Source: a virus. From it: DNA of 20,118 nt. The notes under the pieces were generated by a model, which was not told the DNA's origin, did no database searches, and worked only from the letters and a program-made list of their open reading frames with translations. The stretch's first letter is position 1; each line of letters starts with the position of its first letter. The translations under genes were made by a program, and so were the position numbers. The DNA lies in the IMG/VR virus record IMGVR_UViG_3300017951_000182, positions 1 through 20,118 of that record; one strand, written 5' to 3'. Shown here in pieces: positions 1 to 7,261 of this stretch.

Positions 1-648
1 GTCACCTTCACCAGGTTTCTGTTGCTCGTCACCCTGCATTTCATCTACAGGATTACCTTCATCGCTTTGCTGAACCTGAACTTCTTGAGTTTCTTCCTCT
101 ACCTCTTTCTGTTCTTTAGTCCATTCGTAGATAGCTTTGGCGAGTTCAACTGCTTCGTCAAAGGTCTCAAGATTTTCTGTACGTTCAACCCACACCTGCT
201 CCTCAGCAGTGAAAGGAATCATAGCGAAGGGACCAATCTTGACGTGAAGATTGATACGGTCAATCAGATTATATTCTTTGGCGAGGTCAGCATCTTTAGT
301 GCCAAAGAAATCTTTCTCAACCAGTTCAGAATAACCAGCACTGAAATAACGAGCAAGACCACGAAACTTACGCTTCATCATCTTCTCAATGCGAGCATCC
401 TCAACAACATTCAAATAAGACTTAGGAAAATCAACCACACCAGTCCACTCAGTAGGAGTGAAGAGAGCATGACCCACTTCGTGAGACACAAGCATGTCAT
501 ACACATCTTGAGTAGAGTCCCAGTTAGGCAGAGTCAGAATACGATCCTCCACGTCGAAGGATGCGGTAGGCACGTTGCGGTGCTCTACGACAAGGTTCTC
601 AGTGGCAAGCAGGCGGGCGATAGCACCGTCAATTTCTTTGGTATTCAT
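1..648 (-). CDS. Zinc metallopeptidase-like protein, N-terminal 216 residues (partial)
   Basis: The reading frame opens at an ATG (648..646) and stays open to the window edge, so the C-terminus is missing. Residues 56-60 are HEVGH, an HEXXH zinc-binding and catalytic motif. About 23 residues later comes NVVEDARIEKMM (80-91), whose Glu is a good candidate third metal ligand. From about residue 177 the protein becomes a low-complexity Glu/Gln-rich linker, as if joining a second domain beyond the window. T4-like cyanophages commonly carry a large 'peptidase' near gp46, and this matches that type; I infer an accompanying C-terminal domain but cannot see it. No good Shine-Dalgarno sequence precedes the ATG. 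It lies just downstream of the gp46 terminator, so it may have its own promoter or depend on read-through. Substrate and role are unknown. Confidence 0.75.
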   Translation of the reverse strand, partial: MNTKEIDGAIARLLATENLVVEHRNVPTASFDVEDRILTLPNWDSTQDVYDMLVSHEVGHALFTPTEWTGVVDFPKSYLNVVEDARIEKMMKRKFRGLARYFSAGYSELVEKDFFGTKDADLAKEYNLIDRINLHVKIGPFAMIPFTAEEQVWVERTENLETFDEAVELAKAIYEWTKEQKEVEEETQEVQVQQSDEGNPVDEMQGDEQQKPGEGD

Positions 649-680
649 GCGGTTCGTTTCGTATGAATGTAATATGACAC

Positions 681-707
681 AAAAAAAGGAGGGTAGCAAC
701 CCCCCTT
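681..707 (-). terminator. Rho-independent terminator after gp46
   Basis: Read on the minus strand, an 8-bp stem (AAGGGGGG with CCCTCCTT, one G-U pair) closes a six-base loop and is followed by a run of T. The 5' arm overlaps the gp46 TAA stop codon, so it should end the gp55-gp47-gp46 transcript and separate it from the metallopeptidase gene. Confidence 0.85.
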
Positions 708-2436
708 AGACCACTTCATTAACTGTCTCCTTGAGGACAGAGAAGTTTTTAATTTTCTCAGCAGTGAGTGTTCTCTCAAACTTATCGTTCATCTGTTCTT
801 TGTGACTGATAACAAATACGTTTGTGTTGTCATCAAAGTTGCGGAGTATCCAACCTAGATCACCCGTACCCATACTATCTAGAGACCCATCAAAGATTTC
901 ATCTAGAATGAGGAGGTTAGTATCCACACTATTCTTAAGTTTAGCGACAGAACGCCAAGTAAGCAACAGAGCGATATCAATACGAGCTTTCTCTCCTTCG
1001 CTGAAGGATTCGTAAGAAAAAGTGTCCCTGAATCTAGATTTAATAGTCTCCTCAAAGTTTTCATCCAGTGTAAAGTTTACATAGAAGTCAAGGGATTGTA
1101 GATACTGATTGATGAGTTTATTCATCGTAGGCAAATACTTCTTAATGATTCTGGTTTTGATACCATTGTCTTTTAGTAGTACACCAGCAGCGGTCATACA
1201 TTCCTTTTCTATTTTAACCTGTACTAGGTTCTCCTTAAGGTTTTCGTAATCTTTCTTAAGAGATTCTAACTTCTCATGTGCCTCACCCTTGCTGTTCTTA
1301 GTGTTCTGTAGATTTCTAATCTCGCTTTCCAATCTCTCGATGGAGCGTTTATTCAACTCAATCTCTTTCTTGTTTGTTTGTAGGTCAGCATTGACTTGCT
1401 GCTGCAATGTCACAAGAGATTGTAGTTCAGTCTCCTTCTCCTCCTCAATTGATATTTGTTGTATCAGTTGTTCCAATCCCGACGATAGTTTATCTACAGA
1501 CTGGTTAAGTTTGAAGAGTTCGTTAGACCTAATTGTCTCTTCAATACTTTGAGTACAGGTGGGACAAGTATCATTGTCATTGAAGAACTTGACATTCTTT
1601 TGTGTCTGTTCAATCTTACCTTCAAACTTACCACGCATTGAGTTAAGTTTTTTTAGATTAGATTTATCAAACGCGACTTTTTGAATGTTGTCAGTTACTT
1701 GGCACAGGTCATCAATCAACAGATTTTTTGTAGATGTGAGTTCAATATGTCTAGAGACATTTGTATTGAGGAACTCAGTCTTGTCAAAGATAAGTTTGTC
1801 CGCTTCATCTTCTAACTGTTTGATGAACTTCTCACCCATACCAATCTTCTCCAGTGTGGATTCAGATTCATATCCAAGGTCTTTTACACGATCACTGGTG
1901 AGTTTGTATTGTTCCTTGAGTTTATTATTCATCACTGAGAAGATTTGAATATCAAGAATGTCCTCAATAATCTCACGACGTTGTGCCAGAGGCAGACGCA
2001 TGAATGGAACAAAGGTAGAAGAACCAAGCACCACAATCTGTGTGAATGACTTGTAGTTCATCTTCAGGATGTTCTGCTCTAGTTGCTTCTGGTAATCCAC
2101 AGCACTAGAAGATTGGTCTAACATCTCTCCGTTCTGATAAATCTCAAAGATGTTTGGTTTAATACCGCGAACAATCTTAAATTGATTTTTACCAATAGAG
2201 AACTCAATCTCAGTTCTACAGTCTGTAATGTTAATGCTGTTAGGTAGCATCGGTTTATTAATCTTACGGAATGGTTTCCCGAAGAGTGAAAAAGTCAACG
2301 CATCTAGGATGGTTGACTTGCCTGCTCCGTTTTGTCCGACGATAAGTGTAGTTTTGTTATTGGTAAGGTTTACTTCAGTCCATTGTGCGCCAGTAGAAAG
2401 GAAGTTCTTCCAGCGAATTTTCTCAAAACAAATCAT
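706..2436 (-). CDS. 46: gp46, recombination endonuclease subunit (Rad50/SbcC-like)
   Basis: ATPase subunit of the gp46/gp47 complex, the phage version of Rad50/Mre11. In T4 it resects DNA ends for recombination-dependent replication and helps degrade host DNA. The 576 residues show the full SMC-type layout: Walker A GQNGAGKST at 34-42, a long coiled coil at about 170-410 interrupted by the CPTC zinc hook at 291-294, the ABC signature FSEGEKARIDIA at 478-489, Walker B with LLILDEIFDGSLD near 508-520, and an H-loop ISHKEQM near 543-549. Length is close to T4 gp46 (about 560). Its ATG overlaps the stop of the upstream DUF3110-like gene as ATGA, implying translational coupling. A terminator follows directly. 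No key residue is missing. Confidence 0.96.
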   Translation of the reverse strand: MICFEKIRWKNFLSTGAQWTEVNLTNNKTTLIVGQNGAGKSTILDALTFSLFGKPFRKINKPMLPNSINITDCRTEIEFSIGKNQFKIVRGIKPNIFEIYQNGEMLDQSSSAVDYQKQLEQNILKMNYKSFTQIVVLGSSTFVPFMRLPLAQRREIIEDILDIQIFSVMNNKLKEQYKLTSDRVKDLGYESESTLEKIGMGEKFIKQLEDEADKLIFDKTEFLNTNVSRHIELTSTKNLLIDDLCQVTDNIQKVAFDKSNLKKLNSMRGKFEGKIEQTQKNVKFFNDNDTCPTCTQSIEETIRSNELFKLNQSVDKLSSGLEQLIQQISIEEEKETELQSLVTLQQQVNADLQTNKKEIELNKRSIERLESEIRNLQNTKNSKGEAHEKLESLKKDYENLKENLVQVKIEKECMTAAGVLLKDNGIKTRIIKKYLPTMNKLINQYLQSLDFYVNFTLDENFEETIKSRFRDTFSYESFSEGEKARIDIALLLTWRSVAKLKNSVDTNLLILDEIFDGSLDSMGTGDLGWILRNFDDNTNVFVISHKEQMNDKFERTLTAEKIKNFSVLKETVNEVV

Positions 2437-2702
2437 AGGTCATCTTCAATGGGTGGTACGAGCAGGTCATCTTTGGTTATTATAGCATACTTCTGCTCCT
2501 TCTGCTCGCAGATCTTAATAAAATTTGTGCCGTCTATCTCAAAAATTTGAAGAGGTGGGTATTCCTTGACACCTGCTTCCAACATATAGTAGTAACGTTC
2601 AGCATCTTCCTCTTGTTCGAAAACAGGGATTACATAATCTCCATCTTCATCAAAGATAGAATACACACCCTCTTCTTTATCTTCCAGCGTAATGATATAC
2701 AT
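2433..2702 (-). CDS. DUF3110-like small protein between gp47 and gp46
   Basis: An 89-residue acidic protein. The pattern EEGVYSIFDEDGDYVIPVFE, then an EEDAERYYYMLEA segment, then a Cys (residue 66) followed by YAIIT, resembles DUF3110, a short family known mainly from cyanobacteria whose function is not established. I recognise it by pattern only, without a database match. Its ATG overlaps the gp47 stop as TAATG and its own stop overlaps the gp46 start as ATGA, so it is translated as the middle cistron of a coupled gp47-x-gp46 trio. That placement suggests a function tied to the nuclease complex, perhaps a stoichiometric partner, but this is inference. No signal peptide or membrane segment is visible. 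Confidence 0.8.
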   Translation of the reverse strand: MYIITLEDKEEGVYSIFDEDGDYVIPVFEQEEDAERYYYMLEAGVKEYPPLQIFEIDGTNFIKICEQKEQKYAIITKDDLLVPPIEDDL

Positions 2703-3742
2703 TAGACGACTTCTAGACTTTCAATATATAGGTTTCGCATAAGATTTTTGAGCATAGTTTTGTCTACGGATACTTCGACCTCATCAATATATTCATTGAG
2801 AAGTGTTGCAGTATCTTTGACTTCAAGGTCTGCATCATCAATCGTATCATCCTCTACAAGTGTTTCTAGAATTTTGATATCGTGTGCTCCTGCTTTCTGG
2901 AGACCATCAATCAAAACTTCAAACTGAGCGTAGTTTGTTTTGTGCTCTACGATAACTTTAACAAAACAATCTTTGTATTCATCAAAGTAATACTGACATT
3001 TCTCAGCATCATTGTAATAGAGTTTTTTGAATATCACAAATGGATTTTTGTGATACTTAAGTTTTTGTGTAGGTGGGTCGAAGGTATGAAACCCTCTAGC
3101 ATCATCACAATCATTCCAGAACATCTGATAAGGATTACCTAGATACTGAATGTTTCCTTTCTTAGACTTGTGATGGAAGTGACCTGAGAATACTTTGTCA
3201 AACTTAGAGAAGAGTGATGGGTCCATACCATGATCCATCTTCATGCCAGGAGTAACTTCAAACCCATTCAGTTCTAGATGTCCCATAGCAACCTTAGCAG
3301 GTGTCTCGTCAATAAACTCCATGGTCTGATTTAGATTACCTGCGTTAATCCAGGGGATAAGAGCAATGGGTGTGTCTTCTACAATTACTGTGGTAGGTTC
3401 ATTATATACAATAATGTTATTATAGTCACATAGAAGCAAATCTGGAGAGTTAACTTCATTTGTGTTTTTGTAATAGGTATCATGGTTTCCCAATATCATA
3501 TGTAGGGTGATACCCATATCCTGTAGCACATCGAAATATTTTTTCTTGACGCGCTGTAGTACATTGAAGTCTACTGATTTACGATTATCAAATGTATCAC
3601 CTAGGTCAATCACGGTGGTGATGTTGTTCTTTTCTAAATATGGAAAGAATACATTTTTATAAAACTTTTCAAAATAATTCCAAAATACACCAGAACCTTT
3701 ACGTCCATCTAGGTGTTGATCAGTGATGAGAGCGATAGTCAT
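2702..3742 (-). CDS. 47: gp47, recombination endonuclease subunit (Mre11/SbcD-like)
   Basis: Metallophosphoesterase nuclease subunit that pairs with gp46. Its 346 residues carry the calcineurin-like motifs in order: D8-x-H10 in ITDQHLDG, LGDTFDNR (47-54), GNHD (85-88), GHLELNG (154-160) and GHFHH (187-191). These are the metal-binding and catalytic positions of Mre11 nucleases, and length matches T4 gp47 (about 340). The stop is fused to the start of the next gene as TAATG. The ATG overlaps, as CATG, the start codon of the plus-strand gene to its right, so any promoter or ribosome-binding site for gp47 must lie inside that opposite-strand gene. I see no strong one there, which makes read-through from the gp55 promoter the simplest source of transcript. 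Confidence 0.96.
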   Translation of the reverse strand: MTIALITDQHLDGRKGSGVFWNYFEKFYKNVFFPYLEKNNITTVIDLGDTFDNRKSVDFNVLQRVKKKYFDVLQDMGITLHMILGNHDTYYKNTNEVNSPDLLLCDYNNIIVYNEPTTVIVEDTPIALIPWINAGNLNQTMEFIDETPAKVAMGHLELNGFEVTPGMKMDHGMDPSLFSKFDKVFSGHFHHKSKKGNIQYLGNPYQMFWNDCDDARGFHTFDPPTQKLKYHKNPFVIFKKLYYNDAEKCQYYFDEYKDCFVKVIVEHKTNYAQFEVLIDGLQKAGAHDIKILETLVEDDTIDDADLEVKDTATLLNEYIDEVEVSVDKTMLKNLMRNLYIESLEVV

Positions 3743-4271
3743 GTTTAATCAGATTAAAGAAAATTTAGATATAATTTATCAATCTATGAAACAGATTGAT
3801 TTAAGTGAAGAAGTAATACCAAATGTTAACGTAGAAGATTTTGCTCCTTTGTGTGTAGAGTTGTACAAACCAAGAAGTTATTATACTCCCAATTTTAAAA
3901 TGGTACACATAAAAAATTATCTGACGGGTGAGATTAAAAAAAATTTAATATTGAATAATGATGTTATAAAGTTATTTGAAAATAAAGATATCTATAATGT
4001 ATATTATTTTAGAGTATGGGGTGATGTACAACCTCATAAAGATCCTACTGGGTATGAATTAAACTATCCATCAACATCTTACGGTTCTATCCTAATTCCA
4101 ATTGATGTTCCAAAAAATTTAGATACATTTTATAATGGAATTAATGTTTCTATAGAGGAAGGAGATTTGTTAAATTGGGATGTTGTAAATTGTATTCACT
4201 CATGGAAATTTAAATACACAAAAAATTATTTTAATATACTACATATAAATTTTAACGATTTTCCATTCTAA
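3741..4271 (+). CDS. Plus-strand AT-rich gene, possible 2OG-Fe(II) oxygenase-like protein
   Basis: The only credible plus-strand gene in the window: 176 residues from the ATG at 3741, with an in-frame ATG at 3723 also possible. I prefer 3741 because it just clears the gp47 coding region; neither start has a convincing Shine-Dalgarno sequence. The fold cue is H99-K-D101 in WGDVQPHKDP, then YGSILIPIDVP (114-124), then GDLLNWDVVNCIHSW with H153. This is an HxD...H spacing as in 2-oxoglutarate/Fe(II) oxygenases, with a cupin-like strand pattern. The expected basic residue about ten positions after the distal His is not clear, so the assignment is tentative. Sampled lines are about 25% GC against roughly 38-40% in neighbours, which suggests separate acquisition. 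Its 3' end overlaps the gp55 end by 20 bases tail-to-tail. Confidence 0.7.
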   Translation: MFNQIKENLDIIYQSMKQIDLSEEVIPNVNVEDFAPLCVELYKPRSYYTPNFKMVHIKNYLTGEIKKNLILNNDVIKLFENKDIYNVYYFRVWGDVQPHKDPTGYELNYPSTSYGSILIPIDVPKNLDTFYNGINVSIEEGDLLNWDVVNCIHSWKFKYTKNYFNILHINFNDFPF

Positions 4272-4749
4272 CTTCAATGTTTTCTTTGATAGAAGTCATG
4301 TCTGAATAACTATGATTCATACCAGACATATCACCATCAAATTTATCTGTGTGCATTAAATGTTCATGACCACTCTTTTCTACAATTTTAGTTTTAATAT
4401 CTAACTGACGTTTTTCTTTTGAAATGCGTCTCAAAAAAGCATACCAGATAATTTGAGTAAAATAAGCAAAAGGATTTTTTGATTTATCTGGATTAAAATT
4501 AGCAATGTATTGCACACAGTTTTCAATACCATCAGAAATCATTTCTTCTCTGAACATATAGTTCACGAAGTTAGGTTTGTATGAAAGGTGTGTAGCAATC
4601 TTCAAAAAACATTCGCCAATATAATTTGGGATACGAGGTTTTGGTTTACCTTGCTCCTCTGCCTCTTGAACTTTATTTTTGTATACGATTAGAGCTTCAA
4701 GGAACTCTTTATTGTTGACGTAATACTCTTTGCTTTTTGCTTTTGCCAT
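4252..4749 (-). CDS. 55: gp55, sigma factor for late transcription
   Basis: Phage sigma factor that, with the clamp and co-activator, directs host RNA polymerase to late promoters. The diagnostic stretch is residues 63-115: NYMFREEMISDGIENCVQ, then NFNPDKSKNPFAYFTQIIWY, then FLRRISKEKRQ, which corresponds to sigma region 2 and is highly conserved in T4-like gp55. At 165 residues it is slightly shorter than T4 gp55 (about 185). A near-consensus sigma70 promoter lies 30-60 bases upstream, consistent with expression before the late genes it activates. The NATAAATA promoters elsewhere in this window are its expected targets. The ATG has no clear Shine-Dalgarno sequence. Its 3' end overlaps the plus-strand gene. 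Confidence 0.93.
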   Translation of the reverse strand: MAKAKSKEYYVNNKEFLEALIVYKNKVQEAEEQGKPKPRIPNYIGECFLKIATHLSYKPNFVNYMFREEMISDGIENCVQYIANFNPDKSKNPFAYFTQIIWYAFLRRISKEKRQLDIKTKIVEKSGHEHLMHTDKFDGDMSGMNHSYSDMTSIKENIEVRMENR

Positions 4750-4780
4750 GTGCCATTGCTGGTATGCTTGTTGTCTCTAT

Positions 4781-4809
4781 ACTATAACAGAGTGTAGAGC
4801 ATCTGTCAA
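4781..4809 (-). promoter_or_regulatory. Sigma70-type promoter for gp55
   Basis: On the minus strand, TTGACA (4809..4804) and TATAGT (4786..4781) are separated by exactly 17 bases. That is a perfect -35 box and a -10 box with one mismatch. Initiation is expected near 4774, leaving a short leader before the gp55 ATG at 4749. Confidence 0.85.
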
Positions 4810-4820
4810 GGGGCTTGACA
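4804..4820. promoter_or_regulatory. Perfect inverted repeat covering two divergent -35 boxes
   Basis: TGTCAAG and CTTGACA arms of 7 bp flank a GGG centre. Each arm contains a TTGACA -35 box, one for each strand. The geometry would let one bound protein block or couple both promoters, or it may simply reflect two back-to-back -35 boxes. Confidence 0.7.
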
Positions 4821-4843
4821 AACCTCAGAAACTACACTAGAAT
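4815..4843 (+). promoter_or_regulatory. Divergent plus-strand sigma70-type promoter
   Basis: TTGACA (4815-4820), 17 bases, then TAGAAT (4838-4843), which differs from the consensus -10 box at one position. Initiation near 4850 would transcribe antisense to the genes at 4882-6785. I see no coding sequence of more than a few codons at the start of that transcript, so its product would be an antisense or non-coding RNA. Confidence 0.5.
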
Positions 4844-4863
4844 AAGTATGTCCGAGAGATAAA

Positions 4864-4902
4864 GAACTATAAGCTTTAAAGCTAGGACTTCTTATAGAGT
4901 TC
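4864..4902 (-). terminator. Possible weak terminator at the end of the 147-residue gene
   Basis: Minus-strand arms GAACTCTATAAG and CTTATAGTTC pair over 10 bp with a two-base bulge, around a 17-base loop, followed by TTTAT. The stem is AT-rich and spans the TAG stop codon. It separates the uvsW unit from the gp55 promoter, but the weak stem makes function uncertain. Confidence 0.35.
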
Positions 4903-5325
4903 TTCTAGGAGTTGTTTCATTGCTTCTACAGAACCTAGATACCCTTTTTCGCTCAGGTCAGGTAGAAATTGGCGGGCACCACTGTCGCCATAAGTTCCCA
5001 TATCAATTTTTGTATTGTCAGGTATATTGGTAGGTGCAGATTTATTTTCTACAGTGTTAATGTAAAAGTTTTTTATATTCTCATCCAGTTCAGACATAGT
5101 TAATACATCTTCTAGACTGATAAAAAAGAAATCATCATAAGAAGCATATATCCAATCTCTTAATACAAATCCTTCTATGTTCTGGCGACCTTTCTTTTGC
5201 TGCATAGGTTCAACAACCATAGGGTCTTGAAGAGTTAGTAGTCCTTCTTCAGTAGCATAAGAAACTTGAGATACTAACTCTTCCCCTGTCTTCAGTTTTA
5301 TAACTGCGTAAAATGGTTCTTCCAT
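4882..5325 (-). CDS. Conserved hypothetical protein after UvsW
   Basis: A 147-residue soluble acidic protein of a type I associate with T4-like cyanophages, without a named function. The first 90 residues (AVIKLKTGEELVSQV, then LLTLQDPMVVEP, then DFFFISLEDVLTMSELDE) look like a small beta-barrel with an LKTGEE opening reminiscent of Sm/Hfq-like folds. That resemblance is my inference from strand pattern alone. The C-terminal third is more polar, ending in a helix (SVEAMKQLLEELYKKS). The ATG overlaps the uvsW stop as TAATG, so it is coupled to uvsW translation. It is the last gene before the gp55 control region. Confidence 0.85.
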   Translation of the reverse strand: MEEPFYAVIKLKTGEELVSQVSYATEEGLLTLQDPMVVEPMQQKKGRQNIEGFVLRDWIYASYDDFFFISLEDVLTMSELDENIKNFYINTVENKSAPTNIPDNTKIDMGTYGDSGARQFLPDLSEKGYLGSVEAMKQLLEELYKKS

Positions 5326-6785
5326 TATGTCAATTTAATCTTAATGATTTCATAGTTAAAGTTCTCCTCTTGATAGATCTTTAAACGTTCGTAGAGATGA
5401 CGAAGTGTATAATTTTCTCTGCCTTTAGTAGAGATATTATCAGATATATCATATAGTGTTGCTATCGCTTTGCCGTCGCCTTTTCTAAGGACTCGACCAA
5501 TTGATTGTAAATTTCTAACCCTGGACTTGGAAGGACTGGCGAAGATGATGTTATGTAGTCTCTTGATGTTAATGCCAGTAGAGAATGTTCCATAAGAAGC
5601 AACGATAACGGCATTGTCTTCTTTCTCTGCAATTTCCCTAACCTCTTCTCTGTCTTCAGTATCAGTAGCACCAGATACAAAGAATACTTTGCGCTCAGGG
5701 TCTACACTATTATTTATCATTTCGTATAATGGTTCCCCATGCTTCTCCACATAGTTGAATAACACAAGGGTATTACCATCTAGATTGTTAACTAAATTTT
5801 TAATAAGATTGTTCCTCTTTTGATGAGAAACAATGTACTCCATCTCTTCATGATAGTCATTGAAGTATTGATACTCATGACGGAGAACTAGACATTTAAT
5901 TCTGAGGTTAGATAGATATCCTTTTTGAATTAGATCATCAGTGCGAGTTACTTTCTCACAGTGTCCAAACAATCCTTCTAGCACCCACTTGTGTGTCTTA
6001 CTACCATCTAGTGTTCCAGTAAATCCAAAACGATACTTAGCATTGTGTAGTTTAGTCATCAGACCAGTGAGGGACTTTGCCTTAAACAGGTGTGCCTCAT
6101 CACCAATTACACAATCAAAGTCATCAAAGTATAGTTTTGGAAACTTGTAGAGTGATTGCCAAGTAGAAATAATAATATCTTTTTTTGTGTTCTTGTCCTT
6201 ACCAGAATATATCTGATGCATATGGTCGTCAGCATTCCAACCATAATCTTTGAAGTCCTTCACCATCTGCTCTACAAGAGATGTGGTAGGCACAATAATT
6301 AGAATCTTAGAACCACTTTCATAATACCAACGCACAAGAGAATAAATCATCAGAGACTTACCGGAACCTGTTGGAGATACAAACAGACCGCGATTGTTCT
6401 TGATAGCTTTATACACTGTGTCATACTGATAGTCTCTAGGTTTGACCTTAGAGATATCTTTCATAAATCCTTTGATACCGCGAGCAGTAGCATCGTTCGT
6501 CTCTACTACATCGCCGTAATATTTGTTGTTAACATACTCAATATCATATGACCTCTTCTCAGCAAAGTCTTGTATCTGAGATAAGAGACCACAATATATC
6601 TCACCTGTACCGGGGGAGTACAGGCGGATAGTTCCATCCCAGTGTCGATACCTAGGATTGCGTCTTAGAAACTTTGCCTCAGGAAGTTCAAATGTAAAGT
6701 AGTCTGATAGTTCCTGATGGACGTGTGGTTCACCTATTACTTTGAAGTAAACCTCGTTCTTTTTCTGAATGGTGATGACAGACAT
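5325..6785 (-). CDS. uvsW: UvsW, superfamily 2 recombination helicase
   Basis: DNA/RNA helicase that in T4 unwinds R-loops and branched DNA, helping switch from origin-dependent to recombination-dependent replication. The 486 residues show an N-terminal domain (1-105), PRDYQ (116-120), Walker A SPTGSGKS (137-144), DEAH (229-232), TGT (256-258), a motif V-like VASYGTFSTGINI (395-407) and motif VI QSIGRVLRKG (427-436). Length fits T4 UvsW (about 500). Start and stop are fused with neighbours as TAATG on both sides, so UvsY, UvsW and the 147-residue protein should be translated from one message. Confidence 0.95.
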   Translation of the reverse strand: MSVITIQKKNEVYFKVIGEPHVHQELSDYFTFELPEAKFLRRNPRYRHWDGTIRLYSPGTGEIYCGLLSQIQDFAEKRSYDIEYVNNKYYGDVVETNDATARGIKGFMKDISKVKPRDYQYDTVYKAIKNNRGLFVSPTGSGKSLMIYSLVRWYYESGSKILIIVPTTSLVEQMVKDFKDYGWNADDHMHQIYSGKDKNTKKDIIISTWQSLYKFPKLYFDDFDCVIGDEAHLFKAKSLTGLMTKLHNAKYRFGFTGTLDGSKTHKWVLEGLFGHCEKVTRTDDLIQKGYLSNLRIKCLVLRHEYQYFNDYHEEMEYIVSHQKRNNLIKNLVNNLDGNTLVLFNYVEKHGEPLYEMINNSVDPERKVFFVSGATDTEDREEVREIAEKEDNAVIVASYGTFSTGINIKRLHNIIFASPSKSRVRNLQSIGRVLRKGDGKAIATLYDISDNISTKGRENYTLRHLYERLKIYQEENFNYEIIKIKLT

Positions 6786-7261
6786 TATAACCCATTAGTA
6801 AATTTCTCCCATTCAATTGCGTTCTTTACCAGGTAGTTTCGCTGGGTGATCATCTTCATTACATTATCAAGATAATTAAGCATCACATCGATTAACTTAA
6901 TTTTGCTTTCTATGTCCAGAATATCTTTATCTGAATCTAGATATACCCTCATCTTTTCAGAAGTCTTAATGCTGGCACCAAATGGTTTCTCAGCATATAC
7001 TTTTGCGTCTGCCTCCCCTCCGTAATACTCTCGCTTCTCTCTGATGAGTTTTCTAAATTCAAATTCCAGCGACACCTTCATTAATGAAAGATCGCTATGA
7101 TGGTTTAAGTATTTATTGTGTTGAAAAGGAGTGTCTAACGAGATAACACTTAGGTTCTCAGAGTATACTCCGTCTTTAATATCAAAATCAATTTGACTAT
7201 CCTTCCTCCATTCTTCTTTAATGTGATCAAATAATTTAGCAAGTTTTTCAATTCGGGTCAT
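6785..7261 (-). CDS. uvsY: UvsY, recombination mediator
   Basis: Loads the UvsX recombinase onto gp32-coated single-stranded DNA in T4. Recognised from REKREYYGGEADAKVY, EKPFGASIKTSEKMRVYLDS, DKDILDIESKI and QRNYLVKNAIEWEKF, which follow the T4 UvsY pattern of an RxxYY-G segment, a basic loop, a SADKD-like motif and a C-terminal helix. I chose the ATG at 7261 (158 residues, beginning MTRIEKLAKL) over a GTG at 7282, because T4 UvsY is about 137 residues and the ATG keeps the overlap with the upstream gene to 14 bases. Its stop is fused to the uvsW start as TAATG. UvsW and UvsY are also adjacent in T4. Confidence 0.92.
   Translation of the reverse strand: MTRIEKLAKLFDHIKEEWRKDSQIDFDIKDGVYSENLSVISLDTPFQHNKYLNHHSDLSLMKVSLEFEFRKLIREKREYYGGEADAKVYAEKPFGASIKTSEKMRVYLDSDKDILDIESKIKLIDVMLNYLDNVMKMITQRNYLVKNAIEWEKFTNGL

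Noticed and set aside
22-666. Plus-strand 214-residue open frame at the left end
   Set aside because: It is the shadow of the minus-strand metallopeptidase, which has the HEXXH motif and coherent composition.
5711-5718. GATAAATA on the minus strand inside uvsW
   Set aside because: It is internal to the helicase coding region and has no gene start at the usual distance.
7110-7117. AATAAATA on the minus strand inside uvsY
   Set aside because: It lies within coding sequence (Asn-Lys-Tyr codons), about 325 bases before the next start, unlike the short-spaced intergenic late elements. Chance is the simpler explanation.
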